A DNA stretch of 43,866 bases, from the NCBI GenBank assembly GCA_026416875.1, contig JAOAEI010000007.1:1-43866 (forward strand), in the 5' to 3' direction. This document shows, piece by piece, positions 20,829 through 28,968 of the stretch (positions are counted from its first letter, which is position 1; the number at the start of each line of letters is the position of its first letter). The stretch comes from Caloramator sp. Lineage in GTDB: Bacteria > Bacillota > Clostridia > Clostridiales > Caloramatoraceae. The notes under the pieces are model-generated. The model was given only the letters and a program-made list of their open reading frames with translations. It did not search any database and was not told the origin of the DNA. The position numbers were made by a program, and so were the translations under genes.

Positions 20829-20932
20829 TCCCCCCCGGGGGAGCAAAATTGAGGAAGTGGCATGCGGAACACCACGCACCCACCTCAGAACAAAAAACAT
20901 TCCCACATCAAGTTTTAAAAAATGAAAGGTAG
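20829..20932 (+). other. Candidate cos region
   Basis: Between HNH and terS lies a GC-rich block, CCCCCCGGGGGAGC at 20831-20844, then GTGGCATGCGGAACACCAC and further CCAC/GGTG motifs. The GC content is unlike the neighbourhood, and cos sites lie at this position in HNH-containing cos phages. The exact cut cannot be read from sequence. Confidence 0.5.
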
Positions 20933-20941
20933 GTGATAAAA

Positions 20942-21481
20942 ATGCCAACACCACCGAAACCATTAGCAGTTTTAAAAGCTGAAAAAAAATCACATAGGAC
21001 AAAAGTGGAGTTAAAAGCAAGGGAAGAAGCAGAAAAGGCTTTAACTACAGGAATACCATTAAAGGAAAGACTAGAAGTAAAAAACAATGCTATTGCTCAT
21101 AAAGAATTTCAGAGAATTAACAAGCTCTTAAAAAACATAGGTAAGAATGATGCAATATACGAAGCTATAATAAATAGATACTGCATACTGCAAGCAGAAT
21201 GTTTTGATTTTGAGAACAAAAGAGAAAAGTTATATGCTGATATACAAGAATTAGAGGAAGCATATCAAAAAGAAAATATTTCTCCAACAGAATATTTTAA
21301 AATTAAAACAACACTTCAAAAACAAATATTAATGTTGGACAAACAACTACAATCTAAAAGAAAAATGCTACTTGATATAGAAAAAGAAAATATTATGACT
21401 ATAGCAGCAGCACTAAGGAGCATACCAAAGACAGAAGAAAAGAAATCAAATGTATTGTTAGAGATATTAAAGAATGGTTAA
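20942..21481 (+). CDS. terS: Terminase small subunit (P27-like)
   Basis: 179 aa. Begins MPTPPKPLAVLKAEKKSHRT with the KVELKAREEAEKALTT segment typical of P27-like small terminases, then a helical oligomerisation region. It recognises the packaging site and recruits TerL. Start 20942 has AGGTGATAAAA upstream. TerL starts inside its last codons. Confidence 0.8.
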   Translation: MPTPPKPLAVLKAEKKSHRTKVELKAREEAEKALTTGIPLKERLEVKNNAIAHKEFQRINKLLKNIGKNDAIYEAIINRYCILQAECFDFENKREKLYADIQELEEAYQKENISPTEYFKIKTTLQKQILMLDKQLQSKRKMLLDIEKENIMTIAAALRSIPKTEEKKSNVLLEILKNG

Positions 21482-23162
21482 AGATAGTAGAGCATATAAG
21501 TATGCTCTTTGGTGCTTAGATGAAAATAATAGAAAAGTAGGTAAATATGTAAAAAAACAAGCTCAAGACTGGATAGAAATAGTTGAAGGTAAAAACCCTG
21601 AAGCATATATTGATGAAAGGGCATATGAGAAGGTATGTAAAATATTAAAACTAATGGTTCATCCAGATTTAGGTTGTAGTATGTATGATGGACTTGAAGA
21701 TTATGCGTGGTTTTTAATAGTTGCAATATTTTGTACCAAATTAAAAAATGAACAAGGATTAGATATTAGATACTACACTACAGCAGTATTAGAAATCGCA
21801 AGAAAAAACTTTAAAACTTTTAATTCAGCAGTAATATTTATCCTTCTTATGTTAACAGAACCTCAATTCTCAAGATTTTTCTCTGTAGCACCGGATTTAA
21901 AGCTTTCGAGTGAGCTTAAAAATGCAATAAGAAAAATAATAAAGGTAAGTCCGGCATTAGCAGAAGATGGAGTTTTCAAACTTCTAAGAAGTGAAATAAG
22001 GTGTTTATTAACTGATAGTGAATATACACCTTTAGCATATTCAGAGGATAGGATGGATGGTAAACTTGCAAATGCTTTTTTAGCTGATGAAGCTGGAGCA
22101 ATGGATTCATATCCAATTGAAGCAATGAGGTCCTCACAGATAACTTTATTTAATAAACTTGGGATAATAATATCAACGCAATATCCTAATGACAATAATG
22201 CAATGATAGATGAAATAGATATATCAAAGAAGACATTAGATGGACTTTTAGAGAACAAAAGAAGGTTTTCACTACTCTATGAGCCAGATGATGATTTACT
22301 TCAAAATGATAGATGGCAAATAGATGATTTAGTAATATATCAAGCTAATCCTGTTGCAGTAACAAACGAAAATGTATTTAATGCAATAAAAGAAATGCGA
22401 ACAATGGCTATCTTATATGAAAATAAGAGGGAAAATTTCCTATGTAAGCATTGTAATATTAAATACAAAGGACTTGGAGTTGAAGGTTATATTGAGGTAA
22501 CAAAGGTTAGGGAATGCAAAACACTTTTAGATAAAGATTTCTGGAAAGGTAAACGAGTATATTTAGGACTAGATTTATCAATGACAGATGATAACACAGC
22601 AGTAGCAATGGTTTGTGAGTATGATGACAAGGTTTATGCTAAGGTTTGGGGGTTTATTCCAAAAGAAAAGAAATTATTGAAGATAAAGAAAGAGAGGGTA
22701 GATTATAACAAACTCATACAACAAGGAGTATGTTTTGAATGTGGTGATGAAGTTATAGACTATAAATATGTAGAAAATTTTATACTAAATTTAGAAAAAG
22801 AATATGGAGTAGAGATAGTTCAAATTGGATATGACAGATACAATGCAATAAGCACAGTTCAAAAATTAGAATCCGCTGGATATGAGTGTGTAGAAATTAG
22901 ACAACATTCAAGTGTTTTACATGCTCCAACTAAACTAATAAAAGAATTGATATTACAGAAAAAATTTGCTTATGATGAAAATCTTATGCTTGAAATCAAT
23001 TTTCAAAATGCACGTTGCACAGAAGATACGAATTTGAATAAATATGTGAACAAGAAGAAATCAGAAGGTAAAGTAGATATGGTAGTTGCACTTATTAATG
23101 CTATGTATTTAATGCAACAAGATATATTAAATATGCCAGATTGGACAGTACAAGTGTTATAA
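21474..23162 (+). CDS. terL: Terminase large subunit
   Basis: 562 aa, the HK97-type packaging motor. The ATPase domain has the deviant Walker A ARKNFKT (residues 109-115) and Walker B-type FLADEAGAMDS. The C-terminal RNase H-like nuclease has YLGLDLSMTDDNTAVA and VQIGYDRYNA, with metal-binding aspartates. It translocates DNA into proheads and cuts it. Overlaps terS by 8 bp and has a weak ribosome site, so translation is probably coupled. Confidence 0.95.
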   Translation: MVKDSRAYKYALWCLDENNRKVGKYVKKQAQDWIEIVEGKNPEAYIDERAYEKVCKILKLMVHPDLGCSMYDGLEDYAWFLIVAIFCTKLKNEQGLDIRYYTTAVLEIARKNFKTFNSAVIFILLMLTEPQFSRFFSVAPDLKLSSELKNAIRKIIKVSPALAEDGVFKLLRSEIRCLLTDSEYTPLAYSEDRMDGKLANAFLADEAGAMDSYPIEAMRSSQITLFNKLGIIISTQYPNDNNAMIDEIDISKKTLDGLLENKRRFSLLYEPDDDLLQNDRWQIDDLVIYQANPVAVTNENVFNAIKEMRTMAILYENKRENFLCKHCNIKYKGLGVEGYIEVTKVRECKTLLDKDFWKGKRVYLGLDLSMTDDNTAVAMVCEYDDKVYAKVWGFIPKEKKLLKIKKERVDYNKLIQQGVCFECGDEVIDYKYVENFILNLEKEYGVEIVQIGYDRYNAISTVQKLESAGYECVEIRQHSSVLHAPTKLIKELILQKKFAYDENLMLEINFQNARCTEDTNLNKYVNKKKSEGKVDMVVALINAMYLMQQDILNMPDWTVQVL

Positions 23163-23175
23163 AGGAGGTGAAAAA

Positions 23176-24420
23176 ATGGGGATTATAGATATAATAAAAG
23201 AATTTAGATTTAAAAAAGAAACAAGAATGACATTAGATGATATACTCCTTCAAGCGGGATTAGTAACAGGCAGAATATCAAAAGAACAAGCTTTAAATAT
23301 ACCAGCAGTAGCTTCATGTGTAGAAATAATATCTAATACAGTTGCCTCGTTACCTATAAAACTTTATAAAGAAGGTGAAGGCAGAGTTGAAGAGGTTAAA
23401 GATGAAAGAGTAAACCTTTTAAATGATGATACTAAAGATACATTAGATGGATTTCAATTTAAAAAGGCATTGGTAGAAGATTATTTGTTGAAAGGTTCGG
23501 CATATGCATATATAAATAGATACAGAAATAAAGTTAAAAGCCTTCATTATGTAGAAAATGAAAAAGTAGCAATTAACATAGGAATTGATCCAATATTTAA
23601 AGACTATGATATTTTAGTTAATGGTGCAATATATAAGGATTATGAATTCATAAAGATAACAAGAAAAACAAAAGATGGAGTAACAGGTAAAGGAATAATA
23701 GCTGAAAATAACGAAGCTTTAGCAGTTGCTTATAATTCTCTAGTGTTTGAGAATATACTTCTTAAAACTGGTGGAAATAAGAAAGGATTTTTAAAATCTC
23801 AAGGGAGATTAAGCAAAGAAGCAATAGACGAATTAAAACAAGCTTGGAATAATCTATATAAAAATAACACAGAAAGTGTTGTAGTTTTAAATAATGGTCT
23901 TGAATTTCAAGAAGCTTCAAGCACATCAGTTGAATTACAACTGAATGAAAACAAAAGAACAAATGCAATTGAAATATGTAAAATATTCAATGTTCCGCCT
24001 TCATTATTAGAAGGAAAAGCAAAAGAAGAAGAATATAACAATTTTATAAAAATAGCAATATTACCTATTTTAAAAGCAATAGAAACAGCCTTAAACAAGG
24101 ACCTTTTACTTCCAAGTGAAAAAGGTTCTTTTTATTTTGCATTTGATACAAAAGAACTGCTTAAAGGTGACATAGAAAAACGATTTAGAGCTTATGAAAT
24201 AGGAGTTAGAAATGGAATATTGCAAATTGATGAAGTTAGGTATATGGAAGATTTAAAACCATTAGAGTTAGATTTTATAAAATTAGGACTTCAAGATGTC
24301 TTATACAATCCTAAGACAAAAGAAATATACACCCCAAACACAAACCAAAAGACCAATATATCATTACCAGAGATAGGAGGTGAGAATGATGAAGATAGAA
24401 ATCCGAGGGAATCAAGTTAA
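23176..24420 (+). CDS. Portal protein (HK97 family)
   Basis: 414 aa. Typical start region (QALNIPAVASCVEIISNTVA, SLPIKLYK) and middle (FQFKKALVEDYLLKGSAYAY), then NAIEICKIFNVPPSLLEG. Forms the dodecameric ring through which DNA enters. AAAGGAGGTG ribosome site. Overlaps the protease gene. Confidence 0.93.
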   Translation: MGIIDIIKEFRFKKETRMTLDDILLQAGLVTGRISKEQALNIPAVASCVEIISNTVASLPIKLYKEGEGRVEEVKDERVNLLNDDTKDTLDGFQFKKALVEDYLLKGSAYAYINRYRNKVKSLHYVENEKVAINIGIDPIFKDYDILVNGAIYKDYEFIKITRKTKDGVTGKGIIAENNEALAVAYNSLVFENILLKTGGNKKGFLKSQGRLSKEAIDELKQAWNNLYKNNTESVVVLNNGLEFQEASSTSVELQLNENKRTNAIEICKIFNVPPSLLEGKAKEEEYNNFIKIAILPILKAIETALNKDLLLPSEKGSFYFAFDTKELLKGDIEKRFRAYEIGVRNGILQIDEVRYMEDLKPLELDFIKLGLQDVLYNPKTKEIYTPNTNQKTNISLPEIGGENDEDRNPRESS

Positions 24421-24988
24421 ACTTGATGGATATGTAAATGTTCCTATGCGAGAAAGCAGGATATTACCGAGTCCTAGAGGTCCTTTTATTGAAAAAATAG
24501 AGCCAAAAGTTTTCGAAAGAGCTTTACAAAGAGCAGATGATGTAGAGCTTTTATTTAATCATGATAAAAACAAAAAATTAGGATCTATTAAGGAAGGAAA
24601 TTTGGAACTATATGAGGATAATATAGGTTTAAGGGCTATAGCGACTATAACTGATGAAGAAATCGTTGAAAAGGCTAAAAATAATAAGCTAAAAGGTTGG
24701 TCTTTTGGATTTATAGCTAATGAAGATGAATGGGAGGAAGGAAAAGATGGTATTCAAAGAAGAACAATAAAGGATTTAGATTTAATAGAAGTATCAATTT
24801 TGGATAAGACACCAGCGTATATAGCAACATCAATAGAAGTAAGAAATGATAAGAGTGTAATAACAGAGCAGAGGAATGAAGAATTCACTGCTACTGTTGA
24901 AGAAATAGAAGAAAAAAGGCATAAAGTCTTTGACTTTTCAATCTATGAAAAAGAATTAGAAATTATTAAATTAAAAGGAGGAAGATAA
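24389..24988 (+). CDS. Prohead protease (HK97 family)
   Basis: 199 aa. VELLFNHDKNKKLGSI has the catalytic His and KGWSFGFIA the catalytic Ser. Cleaves the capsid delta domain during maturation. Start 24389 is 8 nt from GGAGG; ATG 24386 is also possible. Confidence 0.92.
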   Translation: MKIEIRGNQVKLDGYVNVPMRESRILPSPRGPFIEKIEPKVFERALQRADDVELLFNHDKNKKLGSIKEGNLELYEDNIGLRAIATITDEEIVEKAKNNKLKGWSFGFIANEDEWEEGKDGIQRRTIKDLDLIEVSILDKTPAYIATSIEVRNDKSVITEQRNEEFTATVEEIEEKRHKVFDFSIYEKELEIIKLKGGR

Positions 24989-24990
24989 TT

Positions 24991-26130
24991 ATGATTTTAA
25001 GAAAGATTGAAACAAGAGCATTTCCAGAGTTAATGGAGAAAAGAAACAACTTAATCGAAGAGATGGAAGCATTAATTAGTAAGGCAAAAACAGAAACAAG
25101 AGCTTTCACAGAGGAAGAATTTAAAAGATATGAGGAAATAAGAGCAGAAATCGAGAATCTAGACAAGACAATCAAGGCAGAAGAAGAAACAAGAAACTTT
25201 GAAAAGAAGGAAACAAAGAAACCAGAACAAAGAAGTGCATCAGAGATTTTTTCTGATTTTATTAAGGGAGAAACAAGAGCAGCTGGAGAAATGACAACTA
25301 CTGCTAATGGTAATATTATTCCTACAGAACTTTCAAAGGATATAATTAGGAAGGTTACTGAAAGAAGTGGACTTTTCAACTTAGTTAGAAAGGTAAATTC
25401 AACAGGAAAATATCAACAAATAATAGAAAATAACAAAATAATAGCTGGATGGACTGATGAATTAGCTGAAGTTACAAAGTCTAACCCTGATTATACAGTT
25501 GTTGAAATAGGCCATTTTAAGTTAGGAGCTTTAACTAAGATTTCATTGGAATTAATTAATCAAGCTAATTTTAATGTAACAAGTGAAGTAATACAACAAA
25601 TGGCTGATGCATTTGCAGATAAATTAGAAGAAGCATTTATCAAAGGTGATGGGAATAAGAAACCTACAGGGCTTGTCACTGGTGGGGTTAAGGTAAATTT
25701 AGCCTCAAAAACTGCAATTACAGCAGATGAACTAATTGACATATATCATTCTTTGAAAGCTCCATATTTAGCTAATGCAGTATGGATAATGTCAAGAGAT
25801 ACATTGGGTAAAATAAGAAAGTTAAAAGACAATGATGGACAATATTTATTCCAAGCGGATATGACCAAGGATTATGTTGGATATATTTTAGGGAAACCAG
25901 TAATTATATCAGAATTTATGGATAACTTAGGTGGAACTTCTGTATATCCAATCATATTTGGAGATTTAACAAAGGCATATGCAGCAAATATCAATCCAGA
26001 ACAAACAATTCAAGTATTAAATGAAGTATATGCTTCACAAGGAGCAAAAGGAGTATTAGGCTTCATGTTTGTTGATGGTAAGCCAGTTAATAATGAGGCT
26101 TATGTTGTTGCTAAGACTCCTAATGCTTAA
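24991..26130 (+). CDS. Major capsid protein (HK97 fold)
   Basis: 379 aa. The N-terminal charged coiled coil of about 100 aa (EMEALISKAKTETRAFTEEE) is the delta/scaffold region to be removed. The mature part starts near TTANGNIIPTELSKDIIRKV and includes WIMSRDTLGKIRKLKDNDGQ, matching HK97-fold capsids. Follows the protease by 2 nt. A hairpin follows its stop. Confidence 0.95.
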   Translation: MILRKIETRAFPELMEKRNNLIEEMEALISKAKTETRAFTEEEFKRYEEIRAEIENLDKTIKAEEETRNFEKKETKKPEQRSASEIFSDFIKGETRAAGEMTTTANGNIIPTELSKDIIRKVTERSGLFNLVRKVNSTGKYQQIIENNKIIAGWTDELAEVTKSNPDYTVVEIGHFKLGALTKISLELINQANFNVTSEVIQQMADAFADKLEEAFIKGDGNKKPTGLVTGGVKVNLASKTAITADELIDIYHSLKAPYLANAVWIMSRDTLGKIRKLKDNDGQYLFQADMTKDYVGYILGKPVIISEFMDNLGGTSVYPIIFGDLTKAYAANINPEQTIQVLNEVYASQGAKGVLGFMFVDGKPVNNEAYVVAKTPNA

Positions 26131-26131
26131 T

Positions 26132-26158
26132 AAGGAGGGGTTATCCCTCCTTAAATTT
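26132..26158 (+). terminator. Hairpin after the capsid gene
   Basis: AAGGAGGG/CCCTCCTT with a 5-nt loop, then AAATTTT. Weak U-run; probably lowers expression of downstream genes relative to capsid. Confidence 0.6.
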
Positions 26159-26172
26159 TAGGAGGTGTTTAA

Positions 26173-26331
26173 ATGAAGGTTAGAGCATTAGTAAATTTTG
26201 CTGGAATAATTACTATGAAAAAAGGTGATGAGATAGAAATAAATGATAAGGAAATATGTGAAGATTTGCTTCGGGCTGGATATGTAGAGGAAGTTAAGTC
26301 TTCAAAGAAGGTGAAAAAAGATGAAGATTAG
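26173..26331 (+). CDS. Small head-associated hypothetical protein (52 aa)
   Basis: MKVRALVNFAGIITMKKGDE and EDLLRAGYVEEVKS resemble the short proteins between capsid and connector genes in many Firmicute phages. Ribosome site GGAGGTG; overlaps the next start by 11 bp. Confidence 0.75.
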   Translation: MKVRALVNFAGIITMKKGDEIEINDKEICEDLLRAGYVEEVKSSKKVKKDED

Positions 26332-26605
26332 TGATGTCTCTATAGAAGATATAAAGCAATATGCAAACATATATCACAATGAAGATGATAATCTAATATC
26401 TTCTATAATAACTGCTGCAAAATCATATATAAGAAACTATACTGGTCTAACAGATGAACAAATGGACCAAAAAGAAGATTTAACTATAGCTCTTATGGTG
26501 CTTTGTAGTGAAATGTATGATAATAGAGCCTTTACAGTCGAAGATTCAAAAGTAAATTCAGTAATAAAGTCAATTTTAGATATGCACTCAATAAATTTAT
26601 TATAA
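26321..26605 (+). CDS. Head-tail connector protein (gp6-like)
   Basis: 94 aa, helical: DDNLISSIITAAKSYIRNYT and LTIALMVLCSEMYDNRAFTV, the pattern of gp6-like adaptor proteins that bind the portal ring. AAGGTG ribosome site in the preceding gene. Confidence 0.88.
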   Translation: MKISDVSIEDIKQYANIYHNEDDNLISSIITAAKSYIRNYTGLTDEQMDQKEDLTIALMVLCSEMYDNRAFTVEDSKVNSVIKSILDMHSINLL

Positions 26606-26619
26606 AGGTGGTGCATATC

Positions 26620-26958
26620 ATGAGAAAAATAAATGCAGGAGAATACAGACACATAATTATATTTCAAGAATTAACAAATAAAAGAAATGATTATGGAGAA
26701 ATTGAAAAGGAATGGAAAGATGTATATAAAACAAAGGCGGCTATTTATCCTTTAAGTAGCAAGGAATTATTTCAGGCTGGAGTAATTAGTAATGAAACAA
26801 CACATAAAATTTACTTGAGGTATTCACCACGTATTAAAAATGATATGAGGATTAAATTTAAAGATAGATATTTTAGTATTATATCGATAATAAATTTTGA
26901 AGAAAAAAATAGAGAGCTTCAATTATTATGTAGGGAGCTGGGGAATGGTGAAATATAA
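26620..26958 (+). CDS. Head closure / head-tail adaptor protein
   Basis: 112 aa, beta-rich: INAGEYRHIIIFQELTN, YKTKAAIYPLSSKELFQAG and LRYSPRIKNDMRIKFKDRYF, as in SPP1 gp16-type head-closure proteins. Start 26620 is 8-9 nt after AAGGTGG. Confidence 0.88.
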   Translation: MRKINAGEYRHIIIFQELTNKRNDYGEIEKEWKDVYKTKAAIYPLSSKELFQAGVISNETTHKIYLRYSPRIKNDMRIKFKDRYFSIISIINFEEKNRELQLLCRELGNGEI

Positions 26959-27403
26959 AATTGAAGGAATGAATGAATTACAACGGAGCTTAAAAAAATT
27001 AGGAGATGTACCTCAGAAAAGTGTAACAAAAGCAGCTAAAAAAGGTATGAATATAGCATTAAAAAGTGCGAGACAAAATGCTCCAGTGGATACAGGGGAA
27101 TTAAAATCAGGGATAATTATGGTTGGTGAAAAATCAAGATTTAAGGGCAAAAAAGTTTATCAAGTTGTATTCGATAGAAATAAAAATGATATATTTCAAA
27201 AACCTATTAAGTACCCTAAAAAGGGTAAAAATAAAATAGCATATTATCCAGCATCACAAGAGTTTGGATATTTTTTAAGAAATGGAAAGTATATGCCTGG
27301 ACTACATTTTATGAAAAAAGCTTTACAAGAGAATGAAACAGCAATAACAAAGAAAATAGTTGATGAAATGAGCAAAGAAATAGAAAAAGCTTTAAGGGGG
27401 TGA
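26945..27403 (+). CDS. HK97 gp10-type tail component
   Basis: 152 aa. MNIALKSARQNAPVDTGELK is the hallmark of this family, with GRxR-like beta strands and AYYPASQEFGYFLRNGKYMP near the end. Sits at the head-tail joint. Overlaps the previous gene by 14 bp; start chosen after GGAGCTGGGGA. Confidence 0.9.
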   Translation: MVKYKIEGMNELQRSLKKLGDVPQKSVTKAAKKGMNIALKSARQNAPVDTGELKSGIIMVGEKSRFKGKKVYQVVFDRNKNDIFQKPIKYPKKGKNKIAYYPASQEFGYFLRNGKYMPGLHFMKKALQENETAITKKIVDEMSKEIEKALRG

Positions 27404-27407
27404 TTAA

Positions 27408-27779
27408 ATGGAAAAATTATTAGTTAAACAATTAGGAAATATAGAAGAACTAAGAAATAAAATATTTCCTACCAATATTCCAGAAGGACAAAAACCCCCT
27501 TTTTGTGTGTATATAAAATCATCTTATAAGCAACTAAGAACGCTGCAAGGAATAGAAAGCAATATAGAGACATCTTTTCTTATAAATGTTTTATCAAAAT
27601 CATATTCTGAACTAAAAACATTAACTCAAAAAGTGATTAATGGGCTTAAAAATATGACTGGAGAAGATAACATTATTATAGAAAATACAGAAATAGAAAA
27701 CATATCAGAGACATATGAAAATGAATTAGAACTTTATAGATCTATTATTGATATTAAAATACAATACAAGGAGGAATAG
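27408..27779 (+). CDS. Tail terminator-like protein (DUF3168-type)
   Basis: 123 aa. KIFPTNIPEGQKPPFCVYIK followed by a beta strand and helix (SELKTLTQKVINGLKNM) fits tail-completion proteins in this position, between gp10-like and tail tube. GGGGGTGATTAA ribosome site. Confidence 0.78.
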   Translation: MEKLLVKQLGNIEELRNKIFPTNIPEGQKPPFCVYIKSSYKQLRTLQGIESNIETSFLINVLSKSYSELKTLTQKVINGLKNMTGEDNIIIENTEIENISETYENELELYRSIIDIKIQYKEE

Positions 27780-27782
27780 AGT

Positions 27783-28205
27783 ATGGCAGTTAGAGCATTA
27801 GGGACAGTTCTTAAAATAGGAACTGGAGCAGAAGCAAAGACAGTTGCAGGGTTAACTGAAATAGGAGGACTTGAACTTTCGGCTGATACAATAGACACAA
27901 CAACACTTGATTCAGAAGGTGGGTATAGAAAGTTTATAGGCGGCTTTAAAGACGCAGGTGAAGTGTCACTTAGCGGATATTTTGACGCAACTACTGGACA
28001 TGGACAAAAAGAGCTCTATGACGCATTTGAGAGTGGAGCTGAAACAGATTTTGAAATAGTATTTCCAACAGCATTAGGTGCTAAGTGGAGCTTCAAGGGA
28101 GTTGTAACAGGATTTAAAACAGGTGCTTCACTTGAAGATCCAGTTTCATTTGAAGCGACAATAAAAGTAAGCGGGAAGCCAACTCTAACAGTAACAGCAG
28201 GTTAA
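27783..28205 (+). CDS. Major tail (tube) protein
   Basis: 140 aa, beta-rich: TEIGGLELSADTIDTTTLDS, GGFKDAGEVSLSGYFDATT and FEATIKVSGKPTLTVTAG, classic tail-tube features. Polymerises to form the tail tube. Followed by a good terminator hairpin. Confidence 0.93.
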   Translation: MAVRALGTVLKIGTGAEAKTVAGLTEIGGLELSADTIDTTTLDSEGGYRKFIGGFKDAGEVSLSGYFDATTGHGQKELYDAFESGAETDFEIVFPTALGAKWSFKGVVTGFKTGASLEDPVSFEATIKVSGKPTLTVTAG

Positions 28206-28259
28206 TCTAATAGGTACTAAGGTATTACCTACATTAGAAAAATGGCTCTAAAACGATTT

Positions 28260-28292
28260 AAAGCGGGAACAATATTATCCCGCTTTTATCAT
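28260..28292 (+). terminator. Terminator-like hairpin after the tail tube gene
   Basis: AAAGCGGGA/TCCCGCTTT, 9 bp with a 9-nt loop, then TTATCATTTTTT. Probably a partial terminator that sets high tube-protein expression. Confidence 0.8.
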
Positions 28293-28318
28293 TTTTTGTC
28301 GAAGAAAGGAGAGATAAG

Positions 28319-28618
28319 ATGTTTGTACCAGTTCAACTCGATAAAATGAGAAATCTTAGATATGGAATGAAGGCATTACATACAATTGAAAAGAAGTTTA
28401 AGAAAAAAATATCAGAAATAGATATGAGTAACATGAGTATAGAAGAAATAGCCACTTTTATATGGGCTGGATTAGTTCATGAAGATAGTAGTTTAACAGT
28501 AGAAAAAGTTATGGATTTAATAGATGAATATAGTAATTTGACTACAATATCACAGAAGATGTCAGAAGCATTTGCATTAGCTTTTGGAGAAGAAGAAGGT
28601 AATAGGGGAAAAAAGTAA
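28319..28618 (+). CDS. Tail assembly chaperone, short form (gpG-like)
   Basis: 99 aa, mostly helical: KMRNLRYGMKALHTIEKKFK and MSIEEIATFIWAGLVHEDSS. Lies between tail tube and tape measure, the gpG position. Its last codons contain the heptamer G GGA AAA (28606-28612), and the -1 frame stays open to 28968. GAAAGGAGAG ribosome site. Confidence 0.88.
   Translation: MFVPVQLDKMRNLRYGMKALHTIEKKFKKKISEIDMSNMSIEEIATFIWAGLVHEDSSLTVEKVMDLIDEYSNLTTISQKMSEAFALAFGEEEGNRGKK
28606..28612 (+). other. Slippery heptamer GGGAAAA
   Basis: In the gpG frame the codons are AGG GGA AAA AAG TAA, giving the X XXY YYZ form G GGA AAA two codons before the stop, the standard arrangement for -1 slippage in tail chaperone genes. 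Confidence 0.85.
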
Positions 28619-28968
28619 TAGAAGGCAGCGAAGAAAATACTGAATTTGATTTATATAAGTATTTTGAAGTAGCTGCCTTAGTAGGGATTTCAATTAATGA
28701 ATTTTGGGAGCTAACACCTTACGAAATAAGCCTTATTGTTAAAACTAAAAACGAAATAAAGGAAGAAGAAACAAAAGAAAAAATAGCCATAGCATATATG
28801 ACAGCTCTTTGGACTGCTCAATGGTTTTCAAAGAGAAAACCTAAGCCTTTAGATGAAATACTTCAAATTAAACCTAAAAAACAAATGACAGACGAAGAAA
28901 TGCTGGCACAAGTAAAGAACCTAAATGCCATCTTTGGCGGAGAGGTGGTGAGAGAGGATGGCAACTAA
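28612..28968 (+). CDS. gpT-like extension reached by -1 frameshift
   Basis: Read in the -1 frame after the slip at GGGAAAA. It adds about 119 residues (including DLYKYFEVAALVGISINEFW and AYMTALWTAQWFSKRKPKPL) to give a gpGT-like fusion of about 215 aa. No start codon with a ribosome site is present. The T part binds tube subunits during tail assembly in lambda. It overlaps the tape measure start by 11 bp. Confidence 0.87.
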   Translation, partial: KVIEGSEENTEFDLYKYFEVAALVGISINEFWELTPYEISLIVKTKNEIKEEETKEKIAIAYMTALWTAQWFSKRKPKPLDEILQIKPKKQMTDEEMLAQVKNLNAIFGGEVVREDGN

